Notes under the pieces: model-generated | Seen by the model: only the letters and a program-made list of their open reading frames with translations | What the model was told of the DNA's origin: nothing | Databases searched by the model: none | Shown here: positions 1 to 12,335 of the stretch, piece after piece | Layout of the letters: every line of letters begins with the position of its first letter | Numbering within the stretch: the stretch's first letter is position 1 | Assembly (NCBI RefSeq): GCF_910592395.1 | Contig: NC_088309.1 | Location: 20,462,599-20,526,598, forward strand | Reading direction: 5' to 3' | Origin: Lineus longissimus | Taxonomy: Eukaryota > Nemertea > Pilidiophora > Heteronemertea > Lineidae | Length of the DNA stretch: 64,000 bases | Translations under genes and position numbers: made by a program

Positions 1-970
1 CATTATCCACTTTCGCTGTCCTGAGCAGTCTCAACAACTAAAAAAAATTGTGCTCGTTATTTTTTGCAAACCTTATACAGTATTTGTTTGCTTGTGATGC
101 AAAAATCACAATTTATGTGCCCCTTCCTGCTTCCAGTCTCAAGCAGACGAACAAGTGTGTTTTGTATGAAATTATTAGTGTAATAAAAATATTAAAAATG
201 AGAAGCTGTGTGCGTCAGTCGGTTATTTTTTTCTTGGTCTCATGAATTTCGGATGAATCACCTTGTTAGTTCTCATGATGATTTGAGGGGTTGGAATAGT
301 CTTGTCATAGATGAGAGGCTTTCATCACATGCAGGGTAAAAATCTTTTGATGTCTTGAAATTCACTTTGTTTCATCTCCCGAAAGCTAGTCACAGCATTT
401 CAGAAAGACTGTGTCTGAAGCTTTTTAACCAAAACCAGGCCCCTGTCGCTCTGGAGTGAAAAGGGGGACATGAAAATAACCTCTGAATATCCGTCCGTCT
501 GTCTGGCCACAGGTAAATGCGATATTTTGCCCTGAGGAGGGTCTTATGGCTTGCTCGTAGTCTTTACCAGGTATTATGATGTTTTGATTTGGGCAAGGTA
601 GAAGGCTTGACAATCCACTCCTACTCTAATAGGTCAGTCATTTGCAATCCCCTGTACAAACGATGCCAAAATTATAAAATCCATCCTGCTGGGACATAGC
701 TGACAGACAATTGTAACTTTCGGTTGTGCGAACCAGCACACAAAGTCGACTGGTGTGCTCGCATCTGCCACAAATCACATTGATGACAATGTCAATATAC
801 CCCTTCCGGCTACATGTCCTTGTTCCATCAGGAACCTGCTCCATTTCGCACTTGCCACATCCAAGCCTTATTTTCAGTTGTTTAATTATATTGGAATATT
901 GGAGACCACTTCAGTTCCATACAGCATGAGAACTCAAATGTGGGCAAGAGGCTGGCTGCTGTAACTGGAC
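1..970. other. Left-edge non-coding stretch, no gene recognised
   Basis: I see no exon with convincing splice signals or family similarity here. Open frames are short and overlap one another on both strands, which suggests chance. Two pyrimidine-rich segments near 118-150 and 797-835 share a short CCCCTTCC-type core, but I cannot define a repeat unit. The stretch lies downstream of CFAP53 and may be intergenic or belong to a gene outside the window. Confidence 0.4.
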
Positions 971-973
971 TCA

Positions 974-1650
974 TTGGCCTGTCTATTGATCAGAATGGCC
1001 ACTCCAGCAATGCAGGCCTCCATATGGGTTTGGGGAGGGGGTCAGCATACAGGTGGGACCGAATGCCATATCTCCACCCGAAACCCTGTCATTCCAGGCA
1101 ATAATCTGGTTGATTTCATGCAAGTTCCCCTAAAAATATTTTCGTTGGGATTAGAGCAAATAGAATGGCATGGACACATAACATGCCATGTCCTCCATTT
1201 TGATTATCCTTTACTATCGACCCACTTATCTAACATTCCAAAACAGCAGAGTTGTGATTCAATGGATCCGTGCTCACTCTTGCATCCAAGGAAACGACAG
1301 AGCTCATCTACTTGCCAAAGTTGCAAACCAACATCTGGAAGAATTCAGTATCCTTACAAGGAAGCAAAGATGCTCCTGAAACAGGTTAACAGAAAAAAGA
1401 GGGTACATGTACCTCCATGTTTCATCTCGGAACAGGCCACCGCAGATTTGAGGCTCACCTGGAGAGGATGAAATGGCCGAATCTAAAAGAAGCCAGTGCA
1501 ATGCACAAGGTCAAACACTGGAGCAAGTGATTCAGAACTGCTCACTCTTGGACACATGGCCACATGGCTGAACGGTGCATCAATCGGGACAAAGCTCTGG
1601 GAATCAAGAGGGCTCTGTAATACAGGCATTCATTCCACTTGTCTCTTATT
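974..1650 (+). pseudogene. Decayed retrotransposon fragment with RNase H-like remnant
   Basis: Short reading frames that break into one another resemble the C-terminal part of a non-LTR retrotransposon polyprotein. At about 1245-1320 one frame reads VIQWIRAHSCIQGNDRAHLL, which matches the RNase H pattern (W-I-x-x-H-x-x-I-x-G-N-x-x-A-x-x-L-A-K). The EAKMLLKQ motif follows at about 1360-1385 in another frame. Next come a GTGHRRFEAHLERM-like segment near 1430-1470 and a QTLEQVIQNC-like segment near 1510-1545. These resemble the usual R-T-G-H ... E-H-V-L-x-x-C tail after RNase H in Jockey/CR1-type elements. Frame changes and stops show it is dead. The exact clade cannot be settled from this fragment. 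Confidence 0.55.
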
Positions 1651-3094
1651 GACTTATGCCAAGAAGAACATTATACTGCTTAGGAGGGGGTCAAGATTCA
1701 AGTGTTCAAGAGCAAGTGGGCTTGGGGGAACCCTCAAGGGGGGCAAGGCTCAGGTAGACCCCGAAGCATTTTGAGGAGATCCTTCGAGAATGAGGGAAGT
1801 CCCTGCAGCTGGCATGGAGGCAAATTGAGCCGCAGCTCAAGAGTGCACAGGGAAGACCACAAACAACCTATGCTTGGGTCAGTAACAAAAGGTATGATAA
1901 TCCAGCCATTCCATTCAATAGCGAATGAATTTGGCTTTCGACTAATACGTACAAGTTATCACACAAGAACACCAAGCTGTACATAAAGATCATCCAATAT
2001 TTTAATTACAAAATATCCTTTTAGTTTAACAACAGTGATACCATTTCATTTATTAAAGACATCTCTAAATACATAGATAATATTTGTACATGTAGATTGT
2101 TCCAGAGAAGACATGGAGAGCACTTGCAGTAGAATCCTCACAGTATCTACACTAAGTGTGGTCAAGAACAGTTTGTTGAATTATCTCAGCCCGTTTAGCC
2201 CCCTGGTTATCCGAATTGCAAAGGGAAAACTATATACAAAAGTGAAATAAGTGCAGCAAACCCATCTCCAAAGCAACTGGAGAAAACTATTACCGGTCAG
2301 CTTACACTGAGTTTTTTCAGTACAGTGAATTATTTACATTTAACGAAATGTAACACAACAGTGTGGATGTACAAGGACTAAATATCCATACGTGTTACAT
2401 TAACACTAATCAAGTTCCTGCATGTGCTGCAAGAATCTTGAACAATTACAAACAATTTGTCTAAATAAGGCCTTATGGAGACATTCTTATTACCCTGCCC
2501 ATAGATCTCTTCTTGTCGTCGAGAAGCTATTCTGTAACAGTACTTCTACACGATCAATGTCATCATCTGTCTGGACGAAAGTTAACAATACATACAGCCT
2601 GCATTTAACTGCAGGCAGTCACTGTGAACAAGGTGGTGAAACAACAGAAACTCTAAGCCAGACAGTGAAACTGCCATATTTAGACTTCTTTTCAACAATC
2701 ATCAGTAGCAGGGAAAATAATCACAACACATTAATGGACGGACATTGAGTTCAAAGTACCAGAGTAGCGTATCACAGTTATGTACAAGAAAAACAATTTC
2801 ATTCCCTAGAAATCTGACTGAAACCCAGATTATGGCAGACACTGATTTTAAAATATGGACGGAACTTGCTCATTAATATGTGGAATGTACAGACAAAATT
2901 GCATTTGTGATGTTGATGAATGAAATACTACCGTAACCCACATAATCACATGGTTGTCATTATGGTACAGGCAGCCCAACCCAAAAAGAAATATGAACAT
3001 TTTAATTCTTCAATTATTCATCTCGGTTATTGATTGCATCGTCGAAATGCCTCAATCTATTTCAAAGTAAGAAGTAAACAAAACCCGTCAGAGT
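1651..3094. other. CFAP53 3' flank and probable 3' UTR
   Basis: No coding exon is supported here. The stretch lies directly downstream of the CFAP53 stop codon (minus strand) and probably holds its 3' UTR. A minus-strand AATAAA is present at 2049-2054, about 1 kb past the stop, and is the best poly(A) signal I noticed, though a UTR this long is only a guess. The open frame at 2422-2748 has no recognisable protein character. Confidence 0.4.
2049..2054 (-). terminator. Possible CFAP53 poly(A) signal
   Basis: The plus strand reads TTTATT, giving AATAAA on the minus strand about 1 kb beyond the CFAP53 stop. An A/T-rich stretch follows in the transcribed direction. A single hexamer is weak evidence without transcript ends. 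Confidence 0.3.
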
Positions 3095-6000
3095 CTATGA
3101 TGACGCCATCTCAACTTGGCGCTGCCTCCTCATTGGATGAACCTTATCAACAAACGGCCTATCCAAACAATCTTGTATTTTTCTCTGGTATTCGCGCTCC
3201 GCTTCTTGAGCCAAAATGTATTCCCGATCCGTTTCCATTTTTGCCAACTCACGCATCTTGTCATTGTACTCAATTTGGTCGATAAGATCCCTCTGGTGTA
3301 GTTCAAACTGCTCCTTGATTTTCCCTGCCTTTGCCAGTTCATGCTGCTTGTTCTCTTCGATAGCCTTTTGCAGCTCTTCGCGCTCTCGTTGGGATTCGAT
3401 CTGGCGCTGTTCATTGATTCGTTCTGAAATTTTAAAAAACATAACAATCAGATACAGAGTGATGTACATCAGGGTGTCCCAGAAAAAGACAATTAACGAA
3501 AGAATACGATTTCCCACAAGTACAATGTACAAGTCAATAGTAAATGGACATGTGTTTTATTTTTTATGAGGCAATGTCTTTACTCAGGCCTATTCTGATA
3601 AGACCAAGAAATGATAGTATTTTACTTACTTTTCTCAGCAAGCTGTTGCCGTCTACAGGCAATAACATCTTCCAATAGCTTGGCACGAGCTTGTCTCTCC
3701 AGCTCCCACTGTTGGAGGCGCTTCTGCCACATCTTCTCAACCTCTTCATCGAGGAGACGGTCGAGTTCCTTCTCACGTGCTGCCTCTTCGAGCTGCATCT
3801 GTTTTAGGTAGGCACGGTAACGGCGATCTTCTTCACGTAGTTCTTTCTGTAATTCAAGATATCAGAACTGACTAAAGGAACCAGAATGCTGGAAGTATCA
3901 ACAAAACCACACTCCTACAAACCTACTACTTCTAATCTGTAGACATGATATTGAGTGAAATTTTTACCATCAAAACCTAAATGATAAAATTCAATCTCCT
4001 CCATCATTTTTTCAAATCAAACTCGGATATAAAGATGTGGTTGTACAGACCTTTCTCTGCAACTCTTCCATTGCCTCGTTACGAGACTCCTCCAGCAGCT
4101 GCTCAAGGATCTTCATGTCAAAGGCAAGCTGCTCCTGAACCTCCTTAGCCTTCCTCTTCATGCGCTGCTTCAGAGACTGATCGAACTGCTGACGAGCCTC
4201 CTTCTGACGTCGACACTTCTCCTCGTGTTCTTTGGCCATCTCGAGTTTACGAAGTTCAGCTTGTTCTTTCTGTAAAGTGAAGGACGATAGGTTAATACTT
4301 GTAAGGTCATTGGGAGTACAAAGTTGTATCTATCCTGCATGTTTACCTCTTGGAATAGGAAGCAAGTCTTAAAACCTAAGGCCTACTAACCTTTTTATTT
4401 AATCAATTCACATTTCGAAATTAGATTCTACATTACGATCACCAGAACTTGGAATCTTATCACCAGTCTCTTCTGTGGGCAAAACTGAGAGCAAGCATTC
4501 TATCATACATTTTTAGACTTCATACTCACCAATAACTGTGCCTCCTCCTCTCTCAATTTTACAGACTCAGCCCTTTTCTCTGCAAGGGCAGCCTTCTGAA
4601 GCTCCAGTGTCTTGACTGTCTCCATGTTCCTCTCAATTTGAGCCTGGGCCTCTTTTTCTTCTCGGGCAGCTTTAGCCAACATGTCTTCATGCCAGAGTCT
4701 AGCCCACATCTCCTCTTCTTGTTGGTGTTGCAGATCAAGTTCGGCTTTGATTTTCAACTGTTCCATACGTTCTGCACAGACTTCATCCTGGTGACGCTTA
4801 GTGAGTGTCGATCTCAGTTCTTCACATTGATTTCTGTAACAAAGTGGACAAACATTTTCTCATAATTTATTCACTGCTCAAGACAGTTATACTCTTAATA
4901 ATATTGAACAACTTAAAGCTGCTGAGACACCATAAGTTGAATTATCAGGACAGGGCATAGCTCATGATCACATCCATTTAGGTCCAGGAACAAACATTAC
5001 CAACATTGGCTCAAGAAAGTTCCCCACAGCAATTTTTTTCAAAATGCCTCAGGAAGTACTATTTCAATTCAGAGCAATTTATATCAAAATTTTTACCCAC
5101 CCATTTTTTCCCACTCAGAAGTACTACATAAATATTACAATGATAAAAGAACAACATGTACCTGAACTGCTGATCATATTTGTCCTCAACAATCTTCAAC
5201 CTCTCTGCCTCACGCCTTTCCTTCAGAAGCTTTGCTCGGTCCCTCATTCTGGCCTGTCTCTCAAGGACTGTCTCCTCTTTTGCCTCCATTTCAACGAGAT
5301 ACTGTGCCTCCTCTGCCGCCAATAAATCACGAAGCCTGTAATAGTTGAGAAACACATGAAAGACAAGAACACATATTCTCAAATCCTACCACAAAGAGTT
5401 ACACACCATATCAGGTATTACATTGCAAATGAGGTTGCCCCACCACAAAGATGATACACTGGCAGAACTACCTTTATTCTGAAAAATCATGTCTGATGAT
5501 TACCTTTCTCTTCGGTCTTCAACACTAAATTCATTTGCCAAGAGCATGCCATCTACTTTTCTTCTGACTGTATTTAGCTGTATTTTTCTGTCTGTCCATC
5601 TTTCCCAATCACTTTTCAAGTCAAACAGCTTGTTGTATTTTGTCATAGCCACGGCTTCCTCTCGCATATCTTCCTTCTTCCTCCTGTCAAGGATGAGTTT
5701 CTCTGGTGGGTACTTATTGGGAGGACGTTCCCTCTGTAAAATAAACATGATTCATTGTTGAATATCAAAATAAATACGGGGAGGGGAATTTTTTAGTGCA
5801 GAGAACCGGCATAATCAATTATGGCCCTTCACCATCAGTCCGATGTCAGAACCACAGACAATGAAATCTGCATGCCACTTCTCACATTCACAACGTTGGA
5901 GGAACAGCATTGATACATGACAGAGTTAAATGCCATACCCCTACTGATTATCTGGTATGCCCATGGCCATGGGCCATGGCGCCGGGTAGTGCACAGCACT

Positions 6001-6372
6001 GAGTCCCGACTCAGTGACTGGTACGTACGTATGTACGGTATGTTAAACGTGTCACTGCACTGGCATGAGACTCGTGCCGCCACGGACTGGTGGTAATCAA
6101 TGAAGGACATTGTGTTGATTGACTGGTCCAATTACTAGAATAGAATTAGGGCCTACTACTGGATGCTCACTACTGACACTACTAGCCTAGGCCTAACTGC
6201 TAATATTAAATATAGTAATATTAACACAACAGATCGCACGTACTGACATAGTTATATCATAATAACAGTGTTTGTGAGGCTATTCTAAGTTATGATTACT
6301 TACGATGGCTACTGAATGTGGTGCTGGTCCGGTAACCTCTCGATTCCGGGTCTGTCTCCTTGTTGCCATCAT
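3095..6372 (-). CDS. CFAP53: Cilia- and flagella-associated protein 53 (CCDC11)
   Basis: This is a coiled-coil protein of motile cilia. In vertebrates it sits at the axoneme, basal body and centriolar satellites, and it is needed for left-right patterning. Seven coding exons join in frame: 6304-6372, 5504-5733, 5162-5335, 4530-4833, 4051-4269, 3630-3846 and 3095-3423. They give 513 aa; the human protein is about 514. The start is MMATRRQTRNREVTGPAP, which parallels the human N-terminus with its REVKGPTP-like segment. Later matches to the family are RLRDLLAAEEAQYLVEMEAK, RMRDRAKLLKERREAERLK, EEEMWARLWHEDMLAKAARE and the C-terminal VHPMR. Nearly the whole protein after residue 40 is charged heptad-like helix rich in E, K, R and Q. 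The exon 5 donor is GTCTGT, which is weak but the frame demands it. The gene is head to head with SKA1. The identification is firm; the 5' and 3' UTRs are not defined. Confidence 0.95.
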
Positions 6373-7581
6373 CTTGGCAGTTTCAGTGAGAATTTGACTG
6401 GAAAGTGGATATTTTGAAGGGGTTCTCCTACTTCACCACAAAGATCTGGCAAAATCAACAACTTAAAAAGTCTAGGCCGCTGTCAAACACTACTCTATTG
6501 ATTGTTGAGGAGTTAAGCCATCGGTTAACTAAAATTATTTGGACGGAAAGGCTTGATTATTATATTTTAGCAGCACAAGAAAAGTGCTGTTTCTTGTTTC
6601 AGAAAAGCCAGTGACGTAACGTAGTCATGGCGAAACATAAATAATCGAAATCTCGCGTTGAAAATCGAGATTGACGTCAACTTGGAGGAAAAACATCAGA
6701 ACTTTCCTAAAATAATGTGCTCTTATTATCATATGCAATTGTCCACTTTTAGTGTTAAGTATAGTGGCAAAAAAAATCTAATTCCTTTATTACATTTCGA
6801 TATACAGTTTATGTGGCTCACTTTGGGAGAAAAATGATATTTTAGAGTAATCCTGGAGACGAGGTTGAACAAAAATCGGACGACCCGGCATGCCCGGCAT
6901 TTTCGAAATTTCTTCTTTAATTTTTCTGTTGATTTATGTCTAATAACTCATTTATCCTGTTTTGATTGCTGTCGAAAATGATGCATAGGCGATGTTGAAC
7001 AAAATTTCTTGGTGAAACAGTTGTCTTTTTTGATAAACGCGTCACAATAACGTAAAGAAACCAGCAAATTAATACAAGTTTGACTCAAGTTTTGTGAGTG
7101 TGACACTGACATGACAGCCACAGCGTGACCCAAAAAATGCTCTCTGAAACTGATTGTGATGCATGGGTGGTATGACTGACTTGTAATGTTGATTCTGGTG
7201 TTGACTAACTTAGTGAAAGTGCAATGTGTTATTCTACCAATTACCATGGAGCTTCTGTTTCGTATTAAATTTTTTCACACATTCACATGATGAATCAGTA
7301 TGACAGTACAGTTACAGTAGGCCTACTACATACAGGCTACAGCCTATGATCAGATCCTGTTGTCAGAGTAATGGATGGTCAGTCGGTGTCGGTGGTACAC
7401 ATTATTTGGGCAGGACAATGATGCATAATTCTGTATGTGTTGTATTCACAAGACACATGTTGAAAGGGGGTATGAGTAAAACTGATAGACCTGTTTTGCT
7501 GTGCGTTTCATCTCTTGTAAAGACATTTAACCGATTTGTCTCCTTTCTACAGAACACTCAGACAGATGAAAAATTTGAAGA
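6373..7581. promoter_or_regulatory. Shared CFAP53/SKA1 5' region with two CRE-like sites
   Basis: The start codons of CFAP53 (minus) and SKA1 (plus) are 1209 bp apart and diverge, so this interval should hold both promoters. A perfect palindromic CRE, TGACGTCA, is at 6672-6679, and a second CRE-like TGACGTAA is at 6612-6619. TCTCGCG lies at 6651-6657. An acceptor-like pyrimidine tract ending in CAG just before 7555 suggests a 5' UTR intron in SKA1. Part of the interval is AT-rich with no motif I recognise. Transcription starts cannot be placed from sequence. Confidence 0.45.
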
Positions 7582-9207
7582 ATGAATTCCACAACTATTG
7601 AAGACTTATCAGGGCACTTCCAAGCCAAGATTCAGCACATTCACACCCTGCTTCAGCTTCGGAATGTAACAAAAGAGAAGGACCTCTGCGAGTTGCTGTC
7701 AGCTGTCAATCATTCTGTGTATGATCTGGAGGCCACTGTCACAAGAATGAAACTGATACTGACCAGTGAAAGAGAAAAACTAAGGGAATTTGAGGTGAGC
7801 GATATATCAACCCAAATACTTGTAGTCTTAAATGAAGTGCCCCTCTATCACTGACACCCTCATTTGGGACCGACAAATGGTGTCCTCAAATGTATCCAGA
7901 TTACAAAGATGTAAATGTAATTTTGAATGAACCACAGAAGACATTAATTTTGAATCATTTTAATGACATTGCCATTGTGACAACTGCTCAGTCAGAGTTG
8001 TTCCCTTTTTTTGTCTGAACAAGTCTCATTTGGCGATGAATGTCCTCAGTTGTCTTTGGCCTATTTCTCCTTTCTCTTTTTGTTCATCGATAGGCTATGA
8101 AAAAGAGTCTGCTTGATTTGAATGCCAGAGCCACTTACACAAATGACAACATCCCAGCACGACTTCCAAAGGCTCAAAAAGTATCAAGGTATGTCAATTA
8201 TGTACTTGAACGATGATTTCACTCTTCTCTACATAGCTACAGTACAACCTTGAGCTCAACAAATGATGATCTCATCTGTAACATTTCTTTTTATGTGGCC
8301 TAATTAATTTCAGTTATCAGTATATTTCCACATTATTTTGCAGTGTCCAGCCTGCCAGCGCTCCGACTCATAGTATCACTCCATTGCAACCAAAACAGAT
8401 CCAGTCGTCTGCTCCAAGTAATCATACCTGTAGGCCTACCTCAGTCTCTCAAGCTGCTGTGCCCAAACAGGAGGAAACTGGCCCATCCATTGAATATTTG
8501 ACTGTTGATGAATTTGAAAGTGTACCAAAGTAAGTATTATGAAACCAAGTGTAAAAGTGATAACTGAAGGTGTTTGTTATGTAATGCACATACACTGTAG
8601 TGTCGGCCCTATTTCGTCGTGAAAATTTGTGAGTGGTAATATACTTGTTATGGGCGATTGCCATTTGACATTTCTTATCTCCTTCACAGGTACATGAAAG
8701 GCAGAATGACCTATGAGAAAATGAACAGTGCTATAGATGAACTTAATCACGCGTTTGATGCAAAATACAAAATCTTACGCCAGCGGAGATCGTATTTGTC
8801 TGAAAAACAGAAGCAGAAAGCAAGAGATTATAAGGCACAAGAAAATAAGGATACGAAAGGTTGGTAGCTTGTTCACTTTTTAGACTTGATGACCCTCATG
8901 TAGGCCATTTTTATCACTGGCAGCAAGCCAAATGTTTTAAGGATTTGATTATCAATTACACATGTACATGTACTTGATTCTCCTAATGGCACTTAGCAAA
9001 GTATAAAAAGTAGAAAAGCTAATGAATTTCCTGATCACTTTTTCAGGTTTGCATTTTATAGTGGAAGATGATATAAAGAACGACAGCGGGTTGAAGCTAG
9101 ATAAAGCCAGCAAAACGCTGTTTACGATTCTGCGCCACTGCCAGAGATTCCGAGAAGTGAGGAGCGGAAAGCTTTTGAGATATGTGCTGTGTGAATATTC
9201 ATATTGA
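7582..9207 (+). CDS. SKA1: Spindle and kinetochore-associated protein 1
   Basis: This is a subunit of the SKA complex, which couples kinetochores to depolymerising microtubules in mitosis. Five coding exons join in frame: 7582-7794, 8094-8188, 8344-8529, 8690-8859 and 9047-9207. They give 274 aa; human SKA1 is about 255. The N-terminal part (residues 1-100) is a coiled coil with the family-like RNVTKEKDL turn; this part assembles with SKA2 and SKA3 in the family. A low-complexity S/T/P/Q linker follows. From about residue 153 the microtubule-binding winged-helix domain is clear: VDEFESVPKYMKGRMTYEKM, then NKDTKGLHFIVEDDIK, then LFTILRHCQRFREVRSGKLL and RYVLCEYSY at the end. The start is the first ATG in the frame, just after a candidate 5' UTR acceptor. 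No clear AATAAA lies within 500 bp of the stop. Confidence 0.94.
7838..7930. repeat. Truncated copy of the GAACCTCT-type MITE
   Basis: This piece carries the body shared with the copies at 12900, 42980 and 63451: CTCTATCACTGACACCCTC, then GGGACCGAC and TGGTGTCC. Both outer ends are lost or diverged. It starts about 45 bp past the SKA1 exon 1 donor. Confidence 0.5.
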
Positions 9208-9689
9208 CAATAACAAAACTTGGCTGGATCATTTTGAAATTTGTCACAGGATGGTGCTTGGTGCCTTTAAGTAGGCTTTTGGGGTTTATTGAAAATGACG
9301 AGAGATTCCAATATTGCCCAATTTGCAAGATCGACCAAAATTCTCAGATAAAGCAGTGATATTCAGTGTTAAGTCTTTTAGGAATACACCACAAAAATGA
9401 AAGGGTTTTTGAAGTTGTAAAGCTAAAATATCCTGTTAGTAAATAATGCTCTGAACTGGGCAAATATAACTGTGTTGAGCTTTCTATAACGTTGTATTTC
9501 TTGGTTTCCTAATGTCTGGAGAACGTTTTGCTGTCTTGATGGTATGCTCATTGTCATTGCTATTTTATATCTATGTAATATACAATAATTATTTCATATT
9601 ACCTAAGGACATTGTTTACTTTTGAACTTGTGGTTGTGAATTCGCTGAAGGACCGAAACGAAAAGTTATTTTTCAGATTATCTGACAAG
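9208..9689. other. SKA1 3' flank
   Basis: This is presumed SKA1 3' UTR and downstream DNA before the tandem repeats. I see no exon, no canonical AATAAA and no repeat. Confidence 0.4.
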
Positions 9690-12095
9690 GCAATATTATT
9701 CAACAATGGGTCTCATATATGACAAAAGGTTGACTTTGACCTATATGAACCCTCTCTAGGACAATAAAGGATAACCAGCCGAATGTGTGGTTGTTCCAAA
9801 AACTCACAATCGAGCGTCTGAGGACGACCATTGCTCCTCTGTCTCCATGTACGTTGCTATAACAAACCTCACTAGGGCAGTAAAGGATCACCAGCTGAAT
9901 GTGTGGTTGTACTAAAACTGTCACAACCGCATCTAAGGACAATAACTGCTCCTCTGGTTCCATGTACTATGCAAAAACTATCCTATCTAGAACAATGTGT
10001 GGTTGTACTAAAACTGTTACAATCAAGCATCTGAGGACAATCATTGCTCCTCTGTCTCCATGTACGTTGCTATAACAAACCTCATTAGGGCAGTAAAGGA
10101 TCACCAGCTGAATGTGTGGTTGTACTAAAACTGTCGCAACCGCATCTAAGGACAATAATTGCTCCTCTGGTTCCATGTACCATGCAAAAACTATCCTATC
10201 TGGAATAATGTGTGGTTGTACTAAAACTGTCACAATCAAGCATCTGAGGACAATCATTGTTCCTCTGTCTCCATATACTATGCTATAACAAACCTCACTA
10301 GGACAATAAAGGATCACAAGCTGAATGTGCGGTTGTACTAAAACTGTCACAACCAAGCATCTGAGGACGACCATTGCTCATCTGTCTCCATGTACTATGC
10401 TACAACAAACCTCACTAGGACAATAAAGGATCACAAGCTGAATTTGTGTCTGTTCTAAACTCTCACAACCTAGCACTGCACCTATTCGGACTATCATTGC
10501 TCCTTTGTGACCATGTACCATGCTGTAACAACCCTTGCTAGGACAAGGATCAACAGCTATATGTGTCGTAACCATGCCTGTACAAACTCTGCCAGACATG
10601 GGAGGGTCCTATGTTGTCTCAGTTTTACAACTAGGGTACTTGAGGCAGTATTCAAGAGCACAGTAAGATAGAAGCCTACTAGAGGTGGAAGGGTCCTGAT
10701 GTTGTCCCTGGAATATGAGCTACATCAGGCACATCAGTTGCTACTAGTGGGCTAATTTGGCCTGTCTTCAAGAGACAAGCACTACTATAGGTGGGAGAGA
10801 GTCCTGATGTTGTCTCGGCCAAGCATCTGAGGACGGCCATTGCTCCTCTGTCTCCGTATTTTATGCTATAACAAACCTCACTAGGATAATAAAGGATCAC
10901 CAGCTGAATGTGTGGTTGTACTAAAACTGTCACAACCAAGCATCTGAGGACGACCAATGCTCCTCTGTCTCCATGTACTGTGCTATAACAAACCTCACTA
11001 GGACAATAAAGGATCATCAGCTGAATTCGTGGCCGTTCTAAACTCTCACAACCTAGCACCAATTAGGACGATCATTGCTCCTTTGTGACCATGTACCATG
11101 CTGTAACAACCCTTGCTAGGACAAGGATCAACAGCTATATGTGTCGTAACCATGCCTGTACAAACTCTGCCAGACATGGGAGGGTCCTATGTTGTCTCAG
11201 TTTTACAACTAGGGTACTTGAGGCAGTATTCAAGAGCACAGTAAGATAGAAGCCTACTAGAGGTGGAAAGGTCGTGATGTTGTCCCTGGAATATGAGCTA
11301 CATCAGGCCCATCAGCTGCTACTAGTGGGCTAATTTGGCCTGTCTTCAAGCGACAAGCACTACTAGATGTGGGAGAGTCCTGATGTTGTCCCAGGAGGAG
11401 GGGATTTGAGCCAGTATTCAAGAGCACAGAAAGATAGAAGCCTACTAGAGGTGGAAGGGTCCTGATGTTGTCCCTGGAATATGAGCTACATCAGGCACAT
11501 CGGCTGCTGCTAGTGGGCTAATTTGGCCTGTTTTCAAGAGACAAGCACTACTGTAGGTGGGAGAGTCCTGATGTTGTCTCAGGTTTAGAGGAGGGGACTT
11601 GAGCCAGTATTCAAGAGCACAGTAAGATAGACGCCTACTAGAGGCGGAAGGGTCGTGATGTTGTCCCTTGAATATGAGCAACATCAGGCACATCAGCCGT
11701 AGTGGGCTAATTTGGCCTGTCTTCAAGAGACAAGCACTACTATAGGTGGGAGAGTCCTGATGTTGTCTCAGGTTTAGAGGAGGGGACTTGGGCCAGTATT
11801 CAAGAGCACAGTAAGATAGAAGCCGACTTGGGTTGCCAACTCTGTCAGTTGGGACTTTCTTCCAGAGCACAGTGAGAGAGAAGCTCAACTAGAGGCGGGA
11901 GGGTCTTGATGTTGTCACAGGTAGTCGAGTTGGGTACTTGGGCCAGCCCGCAAGAGGACCGTGAGAAAGAAGTATAGTAGAGGCAGAAGGGTCCTGATGC
12001 TGCCCATGGTACATGACCTGCCTCAAGTACACCAGCTACTCGAGTTACTTGAGGTGCCATGTTTAGGGTAGTTGGGCCTGTCTTCAAGAGTGCAA
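9690..12095. repeat. Nested tandem repeat array
   Basis: Two kinds of unit are arranged in higher-order blocks. The first (about 9740-10480 and 10800-11060) has a basic unit of about 110-120 bp, with paired units repeating at about 215 bp; it carries CAATAAAGGATCACCAGCTG, GTGTGGTTGTACTAAAACTG and CTCCTCTGTCTCCATGTAC. The second (about 10620-11880) has a period near 190 bp; it carries AGTATTCAAGAGCACAGTAA, CCTACTAGAGGTGG and GTCCTGATGTTGTC. A block of about 580 bp is itself duplicated: text at 10503-10680 recurs at 11084-11262. Long minus-strand open frames across the array repeat the same peptide with the DNA and lack family similarity, so I regard them as by-products. The array lies between the convergent SKA1 and ZIP genes. 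Confidence 0.8.
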
Positions 12096-12129
12096 AGAGA
12101 TAGAAGCTCTGCCTGAGACAGAATACTGT

Positions 12130-12335
12130 ACTTCCTTTTGTCACAACCAAGACATGAGAGCAACAGGTGTCCACTTGCTTGTTTTTGTCACAACCAAGAC
12201 ATGAGGACAACATGTGTTCACTCCCCTTTCGTCCCAACAGGCATTCATTTTCCTTCTTTTGTCACAACCAGGTCAAGAGGACAACATGAGTCCACTCTCC
12301 GTCTTTTGTCACAACCAAGACATAAGGAAGAAAAA
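12130..12335. repeat. Short tandem repeat, CTTTTGTCACAACCAAGACA units
   Basis: Four imperfect units of about 50-70 bp begin near 12135, 12185, 12258 and 12306. Each has TTTTGTCACAACCA followed by AAGACATGAGGACAACATG or a variant. It adjoins the larger array and may share its history. Confidence 0.7.

Noticed and set aside
9700-12237. Minus-strand frames of up to 147 codons with repeated SPTYSSACLLKTGQISPL
   Set aside because: The peptide repeats simply follow the DNA repeats, and the frames change between units; no start context, splice sites or known domain.
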